Positions 1 to 9,955 of a stretch of DNA of 64,000 nt are shown piece after piece; positions within the stretch are counted from its first letter, which is position 1; every line of letters starts with the position of its first letter. The notes beneath the pieces were generated by a model that was given only the letters and a program-made list of their open reading frames with translations, ran no database searches and had not been told where the DNA came from. Source of the DNA: Pseudonocardia sp. 73-21 (GTDB taxonomy: Bacteria; Actinomycetota; Actinomycetes; Mycobacteriales; Pseudonocardiaceae); the NCBI RefSeq assembly GCF_001899645.1, contig NZ_MKVV01000111.1, positions 121,169 through 185,168 on the forward strand, given 5' to 3'. Position numbers and translations under genes: made by a program.

Positions 1-918
1 GCCCAGGAGCCGGTCCAGGAGGCTGATGGAGTCGTCCGCACCGGGAACCGTGCTGGTGGGCAGCGCCGAGCGCAGGACCGACAGCTTGGCGGCCTGCTCC
101 CCGGCCCACGCCCGCAGGTCGCCGAGGGCGGCGGACCCGCCGGCGTCCTCGGAGTCCATGAGGGCGCGGGACCCGTCTCCGGTGGAGGAGTCGAAGTCCT
201 GGATCGCCGACTGCACGAGCTGGGGATCGGCCGCGATCCCGGCCGGGTTGGTCGTGACGAGCTTCTCGACCTCGTCGAGGCGCGTCGTGGCGAGCTCGAG
301 CTGGCGGTGGGCCTTGGCGGACTTGTCGAACGTCATCGCGAGCCCGGCCGACTCGGCCACCCGCTTGACGGGGTAGAGGGCGTCGCCGGGCAGCGCGTCA
401 CGGCTGGCGAAGATGCTGCCGCCGGCCGCGGCGACCACCGCGACCAGAGCCGCCGCACCGAGCACGAGGGCACGCCGGCTCAGACCGCGGGCCGTCGAGC
501 GCGCCCTGCCGCGGGGGCGGCCCTCCGGGCGGCTCGACATGCTCCGGGGCAGCGTGTGACGACCGGGGCGGCGACCGGCCCGGACCAGCGGCACCAGGTC
601 CTCGTCGGGCTCGTCGGCGACGGAGGGCTCGACGGCGGGTGCGACCGCGGTGACGGCAGGCATGACCGTGGTCACCGCGTCGTCCGGCGCGGCGGCCTCG
701 GGCTGCGCCAGCATCGCCATGAGGCGGGCGCGGGCGCGCGCCTTCTCGTCGGGGCGGGGCGCGTACGCCCCGCCCGCGGACCGCAGCATGGCCGCGATCT
801 CCAGATCACGCGCCAGTCCGGGGTCGGCGACGGAACCGGGGGTTCGCCCCTGCTCGATCGCCGCTGCGAACTGCTCTGCTTCCCAACCGGGATCAACAGG
901 GCCCTGTTCGGCGGGCAT
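1..918 (-). CDS. DUF5667 membrane protein, probable anti-sigma partner of BldN (C-terminus outside window)
   Basis: The reading frame is open from the ATG at 918 to the window edge (306 codons seen), so the C-terminus is missing. The first ~75 residues are a soluble region with an acidic, Ala-rich helix and an arginine cluster (ARARARLMAML). A single hydrophobic segment follows at about residues 150-168. After it comes the DALPGDALYPVKR signature of DUF5667 proteins, then a helical extracytoplasmic part. It lies 187 bp downstream of the bldN-like sigma gene on the same strand, the arrangement of bldN-rsbN in Streptomyces, where RsbN is a membrane anti-sigma factor. The anti-sigma role is inferred from that context. 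A GAGGA ribosome site stands about 9 nt before the start, and a BldN-type promoter lies upstream at 996-1023. Confidence 0.8.
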   Translation of the reverse strand, partial: MPAEQGPVDPGWEAEQFAAAIEQGRTPGSVADPGLARDLEIAAMLRSAGGAYAPRPDEKARARARLMAMLAQPEAAAPDDAVTTVMPAVTAVAPAVEPSVADEPDEDLVPLVRAGRRPGRHTLPRSMSSRPEGRPRGRARSTARGLSRRALVLGAAALVAVVAAAGGSIFASRDALPGDALYPVKRVAESAGLAMTFDKSAKAHRQLELATTRLDEVEKLVTTNPAGIAADPQLVQSAIQDFDSSTGDGSRALMDSEDAGGSAALGDLRAWAGEQAAKLSVLRSALPTSTVPGADDSISLLDRLLG

Positions 919-995
919 GTTGGCCGTCCTCACTGCACACCTGCGCTGTACGAGCTGCGGTGCTGGCGCACCACAGGCTCCCGACGTTCACCCAC

Positions 996-1023
996 ACAAC
1001 GATCGGCAGCGGAGCAGGTTACG
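996..1023 (-). promoter_or_regulatory. Candidate BldN-dependent promoter for the DUF5667 gene
   Basis: Read on the minus strand the site is CGTAAC, exactly 16 nt, then CGTTGT. The BldN consensus recalled from Streptomyces is CGTAAC-N16-CGTTGA, so 11 of 12 hexamer bases match. It ends about 77 nt upstream of the DUF5667 start. The -35 hexamer lies inside one arm (1018-1027) of a 10-bp inverted repeat whose other arm is 1064-1073. This implies autoregulation of the sigma/anti-sigma pair. Confidence 0.6.
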
Positions 1024-1105
1024 GGTGTGCGACCGTTCACCGCATCGAGTCGTTCATTCGCCGCACCCGTAACGTTCCGGGGGTGGGCTCCGATAAGGCG
1101 GAAAC

Positions 1106-1804
1106 TCATCGCAGCCCCTCCGGTAACAGCTGGGCGAGCCGACGGACCGCACGGTGCTGCAGGGCCTTGACGGCCCCCTCGTTGCGATCCATGATGACCG
1201 CCGTTTCGGCCACCGACAGCCCCTGCAGGAACCGCAGCTTGATGCATTCCTGCTGGTCGGGGTTCAGTTTGCCGATGCACTTGAGGAGCTCGTTGTTGGT
1301 GGCCCCGTCGAGCACCTGCTGCTCCGGGCCGCTGGTGCTCGGTGAGAGTTCGACGATCTCGGCAGTGGTCTGCTCGAGCCGGTAGCGGCTCGACTTCACG
1401 TGGTCGAAGATCAGGTTGCGCGCGATGGTGACGAACCACGCACCGATGTCACGGCCCTGGTAGCTCACCGAGGTGATGCGGCGCAGCGCGCGGACGAACG
1501 TCTCCTGGGTGATGTCCTCGGCGAGGGTGCGGTCACCCATCCGGAACAGCACGAACCGGAACACGACGTCGTAGTAGCGGTCGAACAGCTCGCCGAAGGC
1601 GGCCATGTCGCCGGCCTGTGCGGCCTTGACGAGCGCCCAGGCGCCGTTGGCGTCCTCGGGCTCGGCGGGCGGGGCGGCGTCCGGGTCCGGGGCGGCCTCG
1701 TCGGCGCCGTGCGGTCGCTGCCGGGGGAGCGGCGGGCCCGTCACCGGGGCGTTCCGGGTGGGACCCGGGGGCGCCCCGACCGGGGGAGCGGTCGTCGGGG
1801 ACAT
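1106..1804 (-). CDS. bldN: ECF RNA polymerase sigma factor, BldN-like
   Basis: A 232-residue sigma factor. The first ~53 residues are a Pro/Ala-rich extension, as in BldN of Streptomyces, which also carries an N-terminal extension. Region 2 follows (WALVKAAQAGD, then DRYYDVVFRFV and AEDITQETFVRALRRI), with GAWFVTIARNLIFDH close to the Streptomyces BldN sequence as I recall it. The C-terminal region 4 contains LNPDQQECIKLRFLQGLSV, ETAVIM and NEGAVKALQHRAVRRLAQLLP. The ATG at 1804 was chosen over 1867 because GGAGG (1810-1814) stands 5 nt before it. The downstream DUF5667 gene is the likely antagonist. In Streptomyces BldN drives aerial-hypha genes; its role here is inferred. Confidence 0.88.
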   Translation of the reverse strand: MSPTTAPPVGAPPGPTRNAPVTGPPLPRQRPHGADEAAPDPDAAPPAEPEDANGAWALVKAAQAGDMAAFGELFDRYYDVVFRFVLFRMGDRTLAEDITQETFVRALRRITSVSYQGRDIGAWFVTIARNLIFDHVKSSRYRLEQTTAEIVELSPSTSGPEQQVLDGATNNELLKCIGKLNPDQQECIKLRFLQGLSVAETAVIMDRNEGAVKALQHRAVRRLAQLLPEGLR

Positions 1805-2253
1805 CGATACCTCCCCACCCGTGGGGAGACGGGTGGCTTCGGTGTGGAGTAGCCGGGGCGGTCGCATTCGGGGGTCAGACCTCGCACCCGTGTCGGACAG
1901 GACGCCGCGGACGGATCCGCGATGTGCTGATCACAACAGGCTGCATGCCACTCCCTTGGGTGAGTCTCGCGACGAACCGGTGCGTCGGGGCGTTGAGTAA
2001 GCCGTAAGCAGTTGTCTCTGTCGCGGCGGAGCATACGACCGACACGGTGTGGTGAAAGACGCAGTGCCGCTCGCCGTACTCCTGTTCCGGTGAGCGGACG
2101 ACTACGCGCGGTCAACGTAGCGGGCATCCGCGTGTCGCCTTCCGCCCGGGGGCGTGACCCCGCGCCGAACGCCGCGACGGGCGCGCCGCACGGCCCGTGC
2201 CAGACTCGCGTCAGGCCCGTTCCCGAAGCCCTCGAGCAGACCCCTGGAGTGCC
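1805..2253. other. Divergent intergenic region between bldN-like gene and acyl-CoA ligase
   Basis: 449 bp without a convincing gene. It must hold promoters for both directions. I see a short inverted repeat (CTACG ... CGTAG, about 2102-2120) and the ribosome site of the sigma gene at 1809-1814, but no clear -10/-35 pair and no second BldN-type promoter. Confidence 0.5.
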
Positions 2254-3828
2254 GTGGACAGCACGTCCCCACCCGCGTCCGACGGGCACTCGCCCACCCA
2301 CGTCGCGGAGCTCGTGGCGCGCGCGGCGGCCCGAGTCCCCGATCAGCCCGCGATCGTCGATGTGAGCAGGAAAAACACACTGACGTGGTTCGACCTGGAC
2401 TCGGCGGTGTCCGCGGAGGCCACGCGCCTGCTCGCGGCGGGCGTCTCGAGGGGTGACCGGGTCGTGGTCCGGCTGGCCAACGGGGCGCCGTTCTGCGTGG
2501 CCGTCCTGGGGGCGATGAGGGCGGGTGCGGTGGCCGTTCCGCACGGTCCGATCGCGGTGCCGCGGGAGCTCCGGATCGTGTTCGACGACTGCCGTCCCGC
2601 GGTCGTGGTGGCTGCGGAGGGTGACGAAGCCGCGACGGCTGCCGCGGCCGCCGTCGGGGCCGCGGTGATCGCTCCGCCCGACGTCACGACCCGCTCGCAG
2701 GCCCCCTCGGCCGAGGCTCCCCCGAGCCACTCCGGAGGTGGGGAGGACATCGCGCTCCTCGTCTACACCTCGGGCACCACGGGGGTGCCCCGCGGCGTCC
2801 GGTTGTCGCACCGCGCCGTGCTGGCCAACCGGGAGCAGGCCGGGCAGCTGCGCCCGCCGCTCGTGGCGCCCGTCGACCGGGTGCTGCTCTCCCTGCCGCT
2901 GTTCCACGTCTTCGGGCTCGCCGCGGGCTTCCTGCAGGTCTGCTGGGCCGGCGCCACCGTGGTGCTCACCGACCGCTTCGAGCCGGCCCACATCGCGGAG
3001 GTCCTCGTCGCGGAGCGGGTGAGCGGCGTCGCCGGGGTGCCGTCGATGTACCGGGCGCTGCTCGACCTCCCGCCCGACGAGCTGCGTGCGGCCATGGCGG
3101 GGGTCCGGCTCTGCACCTCCGGCGGGGCTCCGCTGCCGGCGAAGTGGCTGGCCCGGTTCCGGGAGGCGACCGGTCTGTCGATCTTCGAGGGCTACGGCCT
3201 GACCGAAGGCGGTCCGGTGATCACCACCAACCCGCTCGACGCCGCCCCGAAGGCCGGCTCCGTGGGCCGGGCGCTGCCGGGTGTGGAGCTGCGGCTGGTG
3301 GACACCGAGGGCCGGCCGATCGACACGCCCTCCGAGCCCGACCCCGACGACATCGACGAGGAGGTCTCCGACCCGAGCCAGGACACCGGCCTGGTCGCGT
3401 TGCGCGGGCCCAACCTGTTCTCCGGCTACTGGCCCGACGGTGAGGGCGGCCCCGACGCCGACGGCTGGTTCCGCACGGCCGACGTCGGCTTCCTGGACAC
3501 GGACGGCGACCTGCACCTCGTCGACCGCTCGTCGGACCTCGTGATCGTCAACGGCTTCAACGTCTACCCGCGTGAGGTCGAGCAGGTGCTGCTGGAGATC
3601 GACGGCGTCACGGAGGCCGCGGTGGTCGGCGTCGCGGACGACCGCACCGGTGAGGCGGTCAAGGCCGTGCTCGTCGGTTCGCCGGAGCTGACCGAGGACA
3701 CGGTGCGGGCGCACTGCGCGGTGCGGCTGGCCCGGTTCAAGGTGCCCGCGGTGATCCAGTTCGTGGACGAGCTGCCCCGCACCCCCACGGGCAAGGTCGC
3801 CCGCCGGCAGCTGGCGGCGGGCGCATGA
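2254..3828 (+). CDS. AMP-binding acyl-CoA ligase (FadD-like)
   Basis: A 524-residue member of the ANL superfamily that activates a carboxylate, probably a fatty acid, with ATP to an acyl-adenylate and then a CoA thioester. Motifs in order are YTSGTTGVPRG (about residues 170-180), GYGLTEGGP (about 313), DGWFRTADVG (about 403), DLVIVNGFNVYPREVE and the C-terminal PTGK lysine (about 512). The GTG at 2254 is preferred because GGAG stands 4 nt upstream, and the frame between 2197 and 2254 does not look like protein. The stop overlaps the next gene's ATG by 4 nt, so the glutaredoxin-like protein is translationally coupled. A ~15-residue acidic insert (PSEPDPDDIDEEVSD) interrupts the C-terminal half. 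The substrate cannot be read from the sequence. Confidence 0.85.
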   Translation: MDSTSPPASDGHSPTHVAELVARAAARVPDQPAIVDVSRKNTLTWFDLDSAVSAEATRLLAAGVSRGDRVVVRLANGAPFCVAVLGAMRAGAVAVPHGPIAVPRELRIVFDDCRPAVVVAAEGDEAATAAAAAVGAAVIAPPDVTTRSQAPSAEAPPSHSGGGEDIALLVYTSGTTGVPRGVRLSHRAVLANREQAGQLRPPLVAPVDRVLLSLPLFHVFGLAAGFLQVCWAGATVVLTDRFEPAHIAEVLVAERVSGVAGVPSMYRALLDLPPDELRAAMAGVRLCTSGGAPLPAKWLARFREATGLSIFEGYGLTEGGPVITTNPLDAAPKAGSVGRALPGVELRLVDTEGRPIDTPSEPDPDDIDEEVSDPSQDTGLVALRGPNLFSGYWPDGEGGPDADGWFRTADVGFLDTDGDLHLVDRSSDLVIVNGFNVYPREVEQVLLEIDGVTEAAVVGVADDRTGEAVKAVLVGSPELTEDTVRAHCAVRLARFKVPAVIQFVDELPRTPTGKVARRQLAAGA

Positions 3829-4061
3829 GCCACCGGGTCACCATCTACACCCGCGCCGACTGCTCCCTGTGCGTCACGGCCGAGGCCGACGTCGAGCGGA
3901 TCTGCGACGAGCTGGGCATCGAGTGGACAGCCGTGGACGTCGACGCCGACGGCGAGCTGCGCGCCGAGTACGGCGACCGGGTGCCCGTCATCATGGTGGA
4001 CGGCCGCGAACACGGATTCTGGCGGGTGGAGGAGCCGCGGCTGCGGAAGGCGCTGGCCTGA
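3825..4061 (+). CDS. Glutaredoxin-family protein
   Basis: A 78-residue thioredoxin-fold protein with the redox motif CSLC at residues 13-16 and the cis-proline segment DRVPVIMVDG. This is the size of the actinobacterial glutaredoxin-like family (DUF836-like). It starts with ATG overlapping the ligase stop as ATGA. A similar small gene lies before the hem genes in mycobacteria (Rv0508, recalled), which suggests a link to the heme/respiration block rather than to the ligase. The redox partner is unknown. Confidence 0.85.
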   Translation: MSHRVTIYTRADCSLCVTAEADVERICDELGIEWTAVDVDADGELRAEYGDRVPVIMVDGREHGFWRVEEPRLRKALA

Positions 4062-4119
4062 TCGGCGTCGCTCGGACCGCCGATCGAACCGCAAGCCGCC
4101 TCCCGGGCGAACCTTGGCC

Positions 4120-5703
4120 GTGAGCACGACAGCGGCACCCCCGGAGCCCCCCACCCCGACACCAACGGCGATCCCCCGTGGGTTCGCGGCGCTGATCGGG
4201 CTGCTGGCGGTGGGTGCCGCTCTCGCGTTCGGCCACCTCGTCGCGGCCCTGATCTCGCCCGCCTCGTCGCCCTACCTCGCGGTGGGCGACACCGTCATCC
4301 GCTTCTCGCCCGAACCTCTCACCGAGTTCGCGAAGGTCACGTTCGGCACCAACGACAAGCCGATCCTGCTCAGCGGCATCGCGGTGGTCATCGCGATCGT
4401 CGCGCTGCTGGCGGGGTTGGCGTCGCGGCGCAGCCCGCGGCCGGGCCTGGTCGTGATCGTCGTGCTGGGCGTGCTGGGGTTCGCCGCGGTGGCCATCGCC
4501 CCGGTGTTCTCGCCGCTCGACCTCGTCGCCCCGCTGGTGTCCGTCGCGGCCGGCGTGCTGTCGTTCCGCTGGCTGCACTCGCTGGCCCGCCGGGCCTACG
4601 CCACCGGGACCGACACCGCCGGCGGCGTCTCGCGCCGCAACGTCCTCATCGGCGGCTCGGTCGCCGTCGGCGTCGGTGCGCTCGCCGCGGGCGGGGGCGG
4701 GCTGCTGCTCGGCAACGGCGTCGGCGGCTCGCGCGAGACCGTCACCAAGCAGCTGCAGGCCGCCCGGCTGGTGGAGCGGGCCCCGGCGATCCCGGCGGGC
4801 GCCGCGTTCCCCGAGGCGGGCACGCCCACGTTCCTGACGGCCAACCCCGACTTCTACCGGATCGACGTCGCGCTGCGGATCCCGAGCCAGACGGCGTCGG
4901 CCTGGTCGATGAAGATCCACGGCATGGTCGACAAGGAGATCACCCTCACCTTCGACGACCTGCTCGCCCGCCCGCTCGTGGAGCGCACGATCACGATGAC
5001 GTGCGTCTCCAACCCCATCGGCGGCAACCTCATCTCCACCACCAACTTCATCGGCGTGGAGCTGCGCGACATCCTCATGGAGGCGGGCGTCCAGCCCGGG
5101 GCCGACCAGCTGTTCAGCACGAGCGTCGACGGCTGGTACACCGGCACCCCCACCGACGTCGTGATGGAGCCGGGCCGAGGTGCGCTGCTGGCCATCGGGA
5201 TGAACGGCGAGGCGCTGCCCCCGGAACACGGCTTCCCGGTGCGGATGGTGGTGCCCGGCCTGTACGGCTACGTCTCGGCCACCAAGTGGGTCGTCGACCT
5301 GGAGGCCACGACGTTCGCGGCGAAGCAGGGGTACTGGCGCGAGCGCTCGTGGGCGGTGAAGGCGCCGATCAAGACGATGTCGCGGATCGACTCGCCGCAG
5401 GGCTTCGCACAGGTGCCGGCGGGCAAGGTCACGGTGTCGGGCATCGCGTGGGCGCAGCACACGGGCATCGAGAAGGTCGAGGTCCGCGTGGACGGCGGCG
5501 CGTGGCAGGTCGCCGACCTCTCCACCGAGGTCAACATCAACACCTGGCGCATGTGGCGCTCCGACTTCCAGCTGGGCGCGGGCAGTCACACGGTCCAGGT
5601 CCGGGCCACGGACAAGACCGGCTACACCCAGACCGAGACGCGGGCCGACCCGATCCCGGACGGTGCGTCCGGATGGCAGGCCACGATCTTCACCGTCAAC
5701 TAG
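4120..5703 (+). CDS. Membrane-anchored molybdopterin-dependent oxidoreductase (sulfite oxidase family)
   Basis: 527 residues. The N-terminal ~200 residues hold four to five membrane helices (about 20-45, 82-100, 106-126, 130-150 and 172-195), the last preceded by SRRNVLIGGS, which resembles a twin-arginine signal. A sulfite-oxidase-type molybdopterin domain follows. The molybdenum-ligating cysteine is probably in MTCVSNPIGG (about residue 294), and GFPVRMVVPGLYGY is typical of the family. The C-terminal ~100 residues resemble the Mo-cofactor dimerisation domain (VDGGAWQVADL). The active site should face outside. The GTG at 4120 was chosen; a TTG at 4114 is an alternative. The FAS1 lipoprotein follows 193 bp downstream, a pairing I recall from other actinobacteria. 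The substrate is unknown; sulfite or a methionine sulfoxide-like compound is possible. Confidence 0.85.
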   Translation: MSTTAAPPEPPTPTPTAIPRGFAALIGLLAVGAALAFGHLVAALISPASSPYLAVGDTVIRFSPEPLTEFAKVTFGTNDKPILLSGIAVVIAIVALLAGLASRRSPRPGLVVIVVLGVLGFAAVAIAPVFSPLDLVAPLVSVAAGVLSFRWLHSLARRAYATGTDTAGGVSRRNVLIGGSVAVGVGALAAGGGGLLLGNGVGGSRETVTKQLQAARLVERAPAIPAGAAFPEAGTPTFLTANPDFYRIDVALRIPSQTASAWSMKIHGMVDKEITLTFDDLLARPLVERTITMTCVSNPIGGNLISTTNFIGVELRDILMEAGVQPGADQLFSTSVDGWYTGTPTDVVMEPGRGALLAIGMNGEALPPEHGFPVRMVVPGLYGYVSATKWVVDLEATTFAAKQGYWRERSWAVKAPIKTMSRIDSPQGFAQVPAGKVTVSGIAWAQHTGIEKVEVRVDGGAWQVADLSTEVNINTWRMWRSDFQLGAGSHTVQVRATDKTGYTQTETRADPIPDGASGWQATIFTVN

Positions 5704-5896
5704 CCCAACAGACTCACAGCCCACCCGATCGGCTCTCTCGACTGGCCTGACCGGTGGATCTGTGCTGCACGACCGGACGTATAGGCAAGGCTCGTTGCCG
5801 AACCGTTACATCCGAAGACTGAACCACTTTCGGCTCAACGTCGAAAGCTCACTGACAGGTCCGGAGCAACCGGGCCTCGCTCTAGGAGGAACACCC

Positions 5897-6574
5897 GTGC
5901 GAAAGATCCAGCGACTGGCCGCCGTCGGTGCCATGGCCGCCCTCACCGTGGCGCTGGCCGCCTGTGGCAGCTCCGAGACCGCGTCCACCGGGACCGCCAC
6001 CTCGGCGCCCGCCGCCGCCGCCCCCACCTCGGCCGCCGCCGCGAGTGACGGCGTGACCACCAACGCCGACGTCTTCGGCCCGGCCTGCAGCAAGCTCCCG
6101 CAGGGCGACGCCCCGGGCTCGCTGAACAACATGGGCCCGAACCCGGTGGCCACCGCCGCGTCGAGCAACCCGCTGCTGACCACGCTGGTCACCGCCGTCG
6201 GCAAGGTTCCCGGCCTGGCCGACACGCTCAACTCGCAGAAGGCCATCACCGTCTACGCGCCGTACAACGACGCGTTCGCGGCGGTCCAGAAGTCCATCGG
6301 CGACGCGGCGTTCAACGCCCTGCTGGCCAACCCGACCAAGCTCGGCGCCCTGCTCAGCTACCACGTGGTCCCGCAGCGCTACGACGCCGCCGGCCTCGTC
6401 GCCGCCGGCAAGACCACCGAGCTCGCGGGTGGTGACGTCACCATCGGTGGCACCGCCACGGCGCCGACGCTGACCGACGGCTCGGGCAACACCGCCTCGG
6501 TGCTGTGCGGCAACATCCCCACCTCGAACGCCACCGTGTTCGTGATCGACAAGGTTCTGATGCCGAAGTCCTGA
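5897..6574 (+). CDS. Fasciclin (FAS1) domain lipoprotein
   Basis: 225 residues. The signal peptide ends in the lipobox LAAC (cysteine near residue 23), so the protein should be a lipid-anchored surface protein. An Ala/Thr/Ser linker is followed by one FAS1 domain, with ITVYAPYNDAFAAVQ and YHVVPQRYDAAGL matching its two conserved boxes, and a C-terminal VFVIDKVLMP strand. It resembles mycobacterial MPT70/MPT83. The GTG at 5897 has a good AGGAGGA site at 5884-5890; the open frame upstream to 5663 is non-coding. A strong terminator follows. A role as partner of the upstream molybdoenzyme is inferred from adjacency only. Confidence 0.9.
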   Translation: MRKIQRLAAVGAMAALTVALAACGSSETASTGTATSAPAAAAPTSAAAASDGVTTNADVFGPACSKLPQGDAPGSLNNMGPNPVATAASSNPLLTTLVTAVGKVPGLADTLNSQKAITVYAPYNDAFAAVQKSIGDAAFNALLANPTKLGALLSYHVVPQRYDAAGLVAAGKTTELAGGDVTIGGTATAPTLTDGSGNTASVLCGNIPTSNATVFVIDKVLMPKS

Positions 6575-6595
6575 TCCAGGGCTGAGTGCGACGTC

Positions 6596-6634
6596 CGCAG
6601 GGGCGGTTCCGGTTCTCCCGGAACCGCCCCTGCG
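6596..6634 (+). terminator. Rho-independent-type stem-loop after the FAS1 gene
   Basis: A perfect 17-bp inverted repeat (6596-6612 with 6618-6634) and a 5-nt loop, starting 21 nt after the stop. No U-tract follows, which is common for actinobacterial terminators. It separates this unit from the rex promoter. Confidence 0.85.
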
Positions 6635-6717
6635 GCGTTCCCGGGCGACGAGCGGGCGTCCGGTCGCGGTCACCGGTACGCCGCTCCGCGAACACGATCC
6701 CGTTCAAGATCGCAACT

Positions 6718-6735
6718 TTGTGCGTGCGTTCACAA
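6718..6735 (+). promoter_or_regulatory. Rex operator in front of rex-hemACD
   Basis: TTGTGCGTGCGTTCACAA matches the Rex palindrome TTGTGAA-N4-TTCACAA at 12 of 14 specified bases. It lies 5 nt before a -10-like TACCGT (6741-6746) and would cover the spacer and -35 region. This is the position expected for autorepression of rex, which is known in Streptomyces coelicolor. Confidence 0.85.
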
Positions 6736-6858
6736 GCGGCTACCGTGGAACCCAGTCGCCGTCAAGACCCGGACCCGGGGTATCCGTCCCGGTGTCACGT
6801 CCCTCCACGGGGTGTGTGGGCCTTCGGCAAGCATCGAGGACGTCAGCGAGGAGAGACC

Positions 6859-7631
6859 GTGACCGTGCCGCCGGAGGCGGAACGCGAAGGTGTGGGCGAC
6901 GTCGCCAGGCTGCGGTCCATCCCCGAGGCCAGCGTCGCCCGGCTCGCGCTCTACCTGCGCACGCTGGGTGAGCTGAGCGAGCAGGGCGCCGAGACGGTGT
7001 CCAGCGACGAGCTCGCCGCGGTCACGGGGGTCAACCCGGCCAAGCTGCGCAAGGATCTGTCGTTCATCGGGTCCTACGGCATCCGCGGGGTCGGTTACGA
7101 GGTGCGTCCGCTGGTGCACCAGCTGGAGCAGTCGCTGGGGCTCAACCACCGCCAGGCCGTCGCACTCGTCGGGGTCGGCAACCTCGGCCACGCCCTGGCC
7201 GGCTACGGCGGCTTCGACGGCCGCGGCTTCCCGGTCACCGCGCTGTTCGACGTGGACCCCGACCTCGTGGGCATCCACATCAACGGCATCCTCGTCGAGC
7301 ACGTCCGCGAGATCCCGCGCATCGCCGCCGAGCGGGGCGTCACGATCGGCATGATCGCCACGCCCGGTCCGGCCGCGCAGGCCGTCTGCGACCTGCTGGT
7401 CTCCGCGGGCGTCCAGTGCATCCTCACGTTCGCGCCGGTGGTGCTGCAGGTGCCCGCCGACGTCGAGGTGCGCAAGGTCGACCTGGCCGTCGAGCTGCAG
7501 ATCCTCGCGTTCCACGTCGCCCGCCGGAACCTCGACCATCCCGGCGTGACAACGGGCACGACGAACGGGCATGCACTCGTGAACGGGGCGGCCGACAATC
7601 GGACCGTCAACGGTTCGGGAGGAATCCACTC

Positions 7632-7635
<4 letters not shown>
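6859..7635 (+). CDS. rex: Redox-sensing transcriptional repressor Rex
   Basis: 258 residues. The N-terminal winged helix contains SVARLALYLRTL and GVNPAKLRKDLSFIGSYG, the Rex DNA-binding signature. The Rossmann domain begins VALVGVGNLGHALAGY (GxGxxG near residue 105) and binds NADH/NAD+. Rex falls off DNA when NADH is high, which induces respiratory genes. The GTG at 6859 follows a GAGGAG ribosome site. The C-terminal ~30 residues (THGHALVNG, DNRTVNGSG) are an unconserved tail. The stop overlaps the hemA ATG by 4 nt, giving the rex-hemACD operon known from Streptomyces. Its own operator is at 6718-6735 and a second likely target is the nuo operon. Confidence 0.95.
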
Positions 7636-8989
<1,354 letters not shown>

Positions 8990-8993
<4 letters not shown>

Positions 8994-9955
8994 CGCTCCG
9001 CATCGGTACCCGCCCCAGCAAGCTCGCCGTGGCCCAGTCCGGCCTCGTCTCCGAGCGGCTGCGCGCCGCCGGCCACGACGCCGTGCTCGTGGAGGTCGCC
9101 ACCCCCGGTGACCGCTCCTCGGCGCCCGTCGCCGAGCTCGGCGTGGGCGTGTTCGTCTCGGCCCTGCGCGACGCGCTCGCCGCCGGCGACGTCGACGTGG
9201 CCGTGCACTCCTACAAGGACCTGCCCTCCGCGCCCGACCCGCGGTTGGTCATCGCCGCCGTGCCGTCCCGGGAGGATCCGCGCGACGCCCTGGTGGCCCG
9301 CGACGGCAAGGTGCTCGGCGAGCTCCCGGTGGGCGCCCGCGTCGGCACCGGCTCGCCGCGTCGCCGTGCCCAGCTCGACGCGCTCGGCCTCGGCCTCGAC
9401 GTCGTCGCCATCCGCGGCAACGTCGACACCCGCATCGGCAAGGTCACCTCCGGCGAGCTCGACGCCGTCGTCGTGGCGGCGGCCGGCCTGCGCAGGCTCG
9501 GCCGCGTCGACGAGGCCACCGAACTGCTCGACCCCGTGCAGATGCTCCCCGCCCCTGCACAGGGCGCGCTCGCCATCGAGTGCCGGATCGCCGACCTCGA
9601 CCTGGCCCGAACCCTCACCGAGGTGCTCGACGACGAGTACACCCGGGCCGCCGTCGGCGCCGAGCGCGCGCTGCTGGCCGGCCTGGAAGCAGACTGCAGT
9701 GCTCCGATCGGGGCGCTGGCCGACGTTGTGTCGGATCTAGACGACGACGGGCGCGTGGTGGATCGCATCTCGCTGCGCGCCGTGGTCGGCACCACCGACG
9801 GAGCGCTCCTGCGCGCGTCGGCGACCGGAGACCTGGACGACGCCGAGAAGCTCGGAGCGGCACTCGCCGCCGAGCTGCTCGACATGGGGGGCGACTCGCT
9901 TGCGGGCGGGTGGGCCACCGTAGAGAACCGCTGGATCGGGAGTTCCAACCAATGA
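8990..9955 (+). CDS. hemC: Hydroxymethylbilane synthase (porphobilinogen deaminase)
   Basis: 321 residues. It polymerises four porphobilinogen units to hydroxymethylbilane. The N-terminus IGTRPSKLAVAQSGLV and VAVHSYKDLPS are family signatures. The RIGTGSPRRRAQL-like arginines (VGTGSPRRRAQLDAL) bind substrate carboxylates. The dipyrromethane cofactor cysteine is in LEADCSAPIGAL (about C235). It overlaps hemA and hemD by ATGA at each end. Confidence 0.96.

Noticed and set aside
1741..3714. 657-codon minus-strand open frame across the bldN upstream region and the ligase
   Set aside because: Antisense shadow; it runs through the bldN start and promoter region and shows no recognisable domain.
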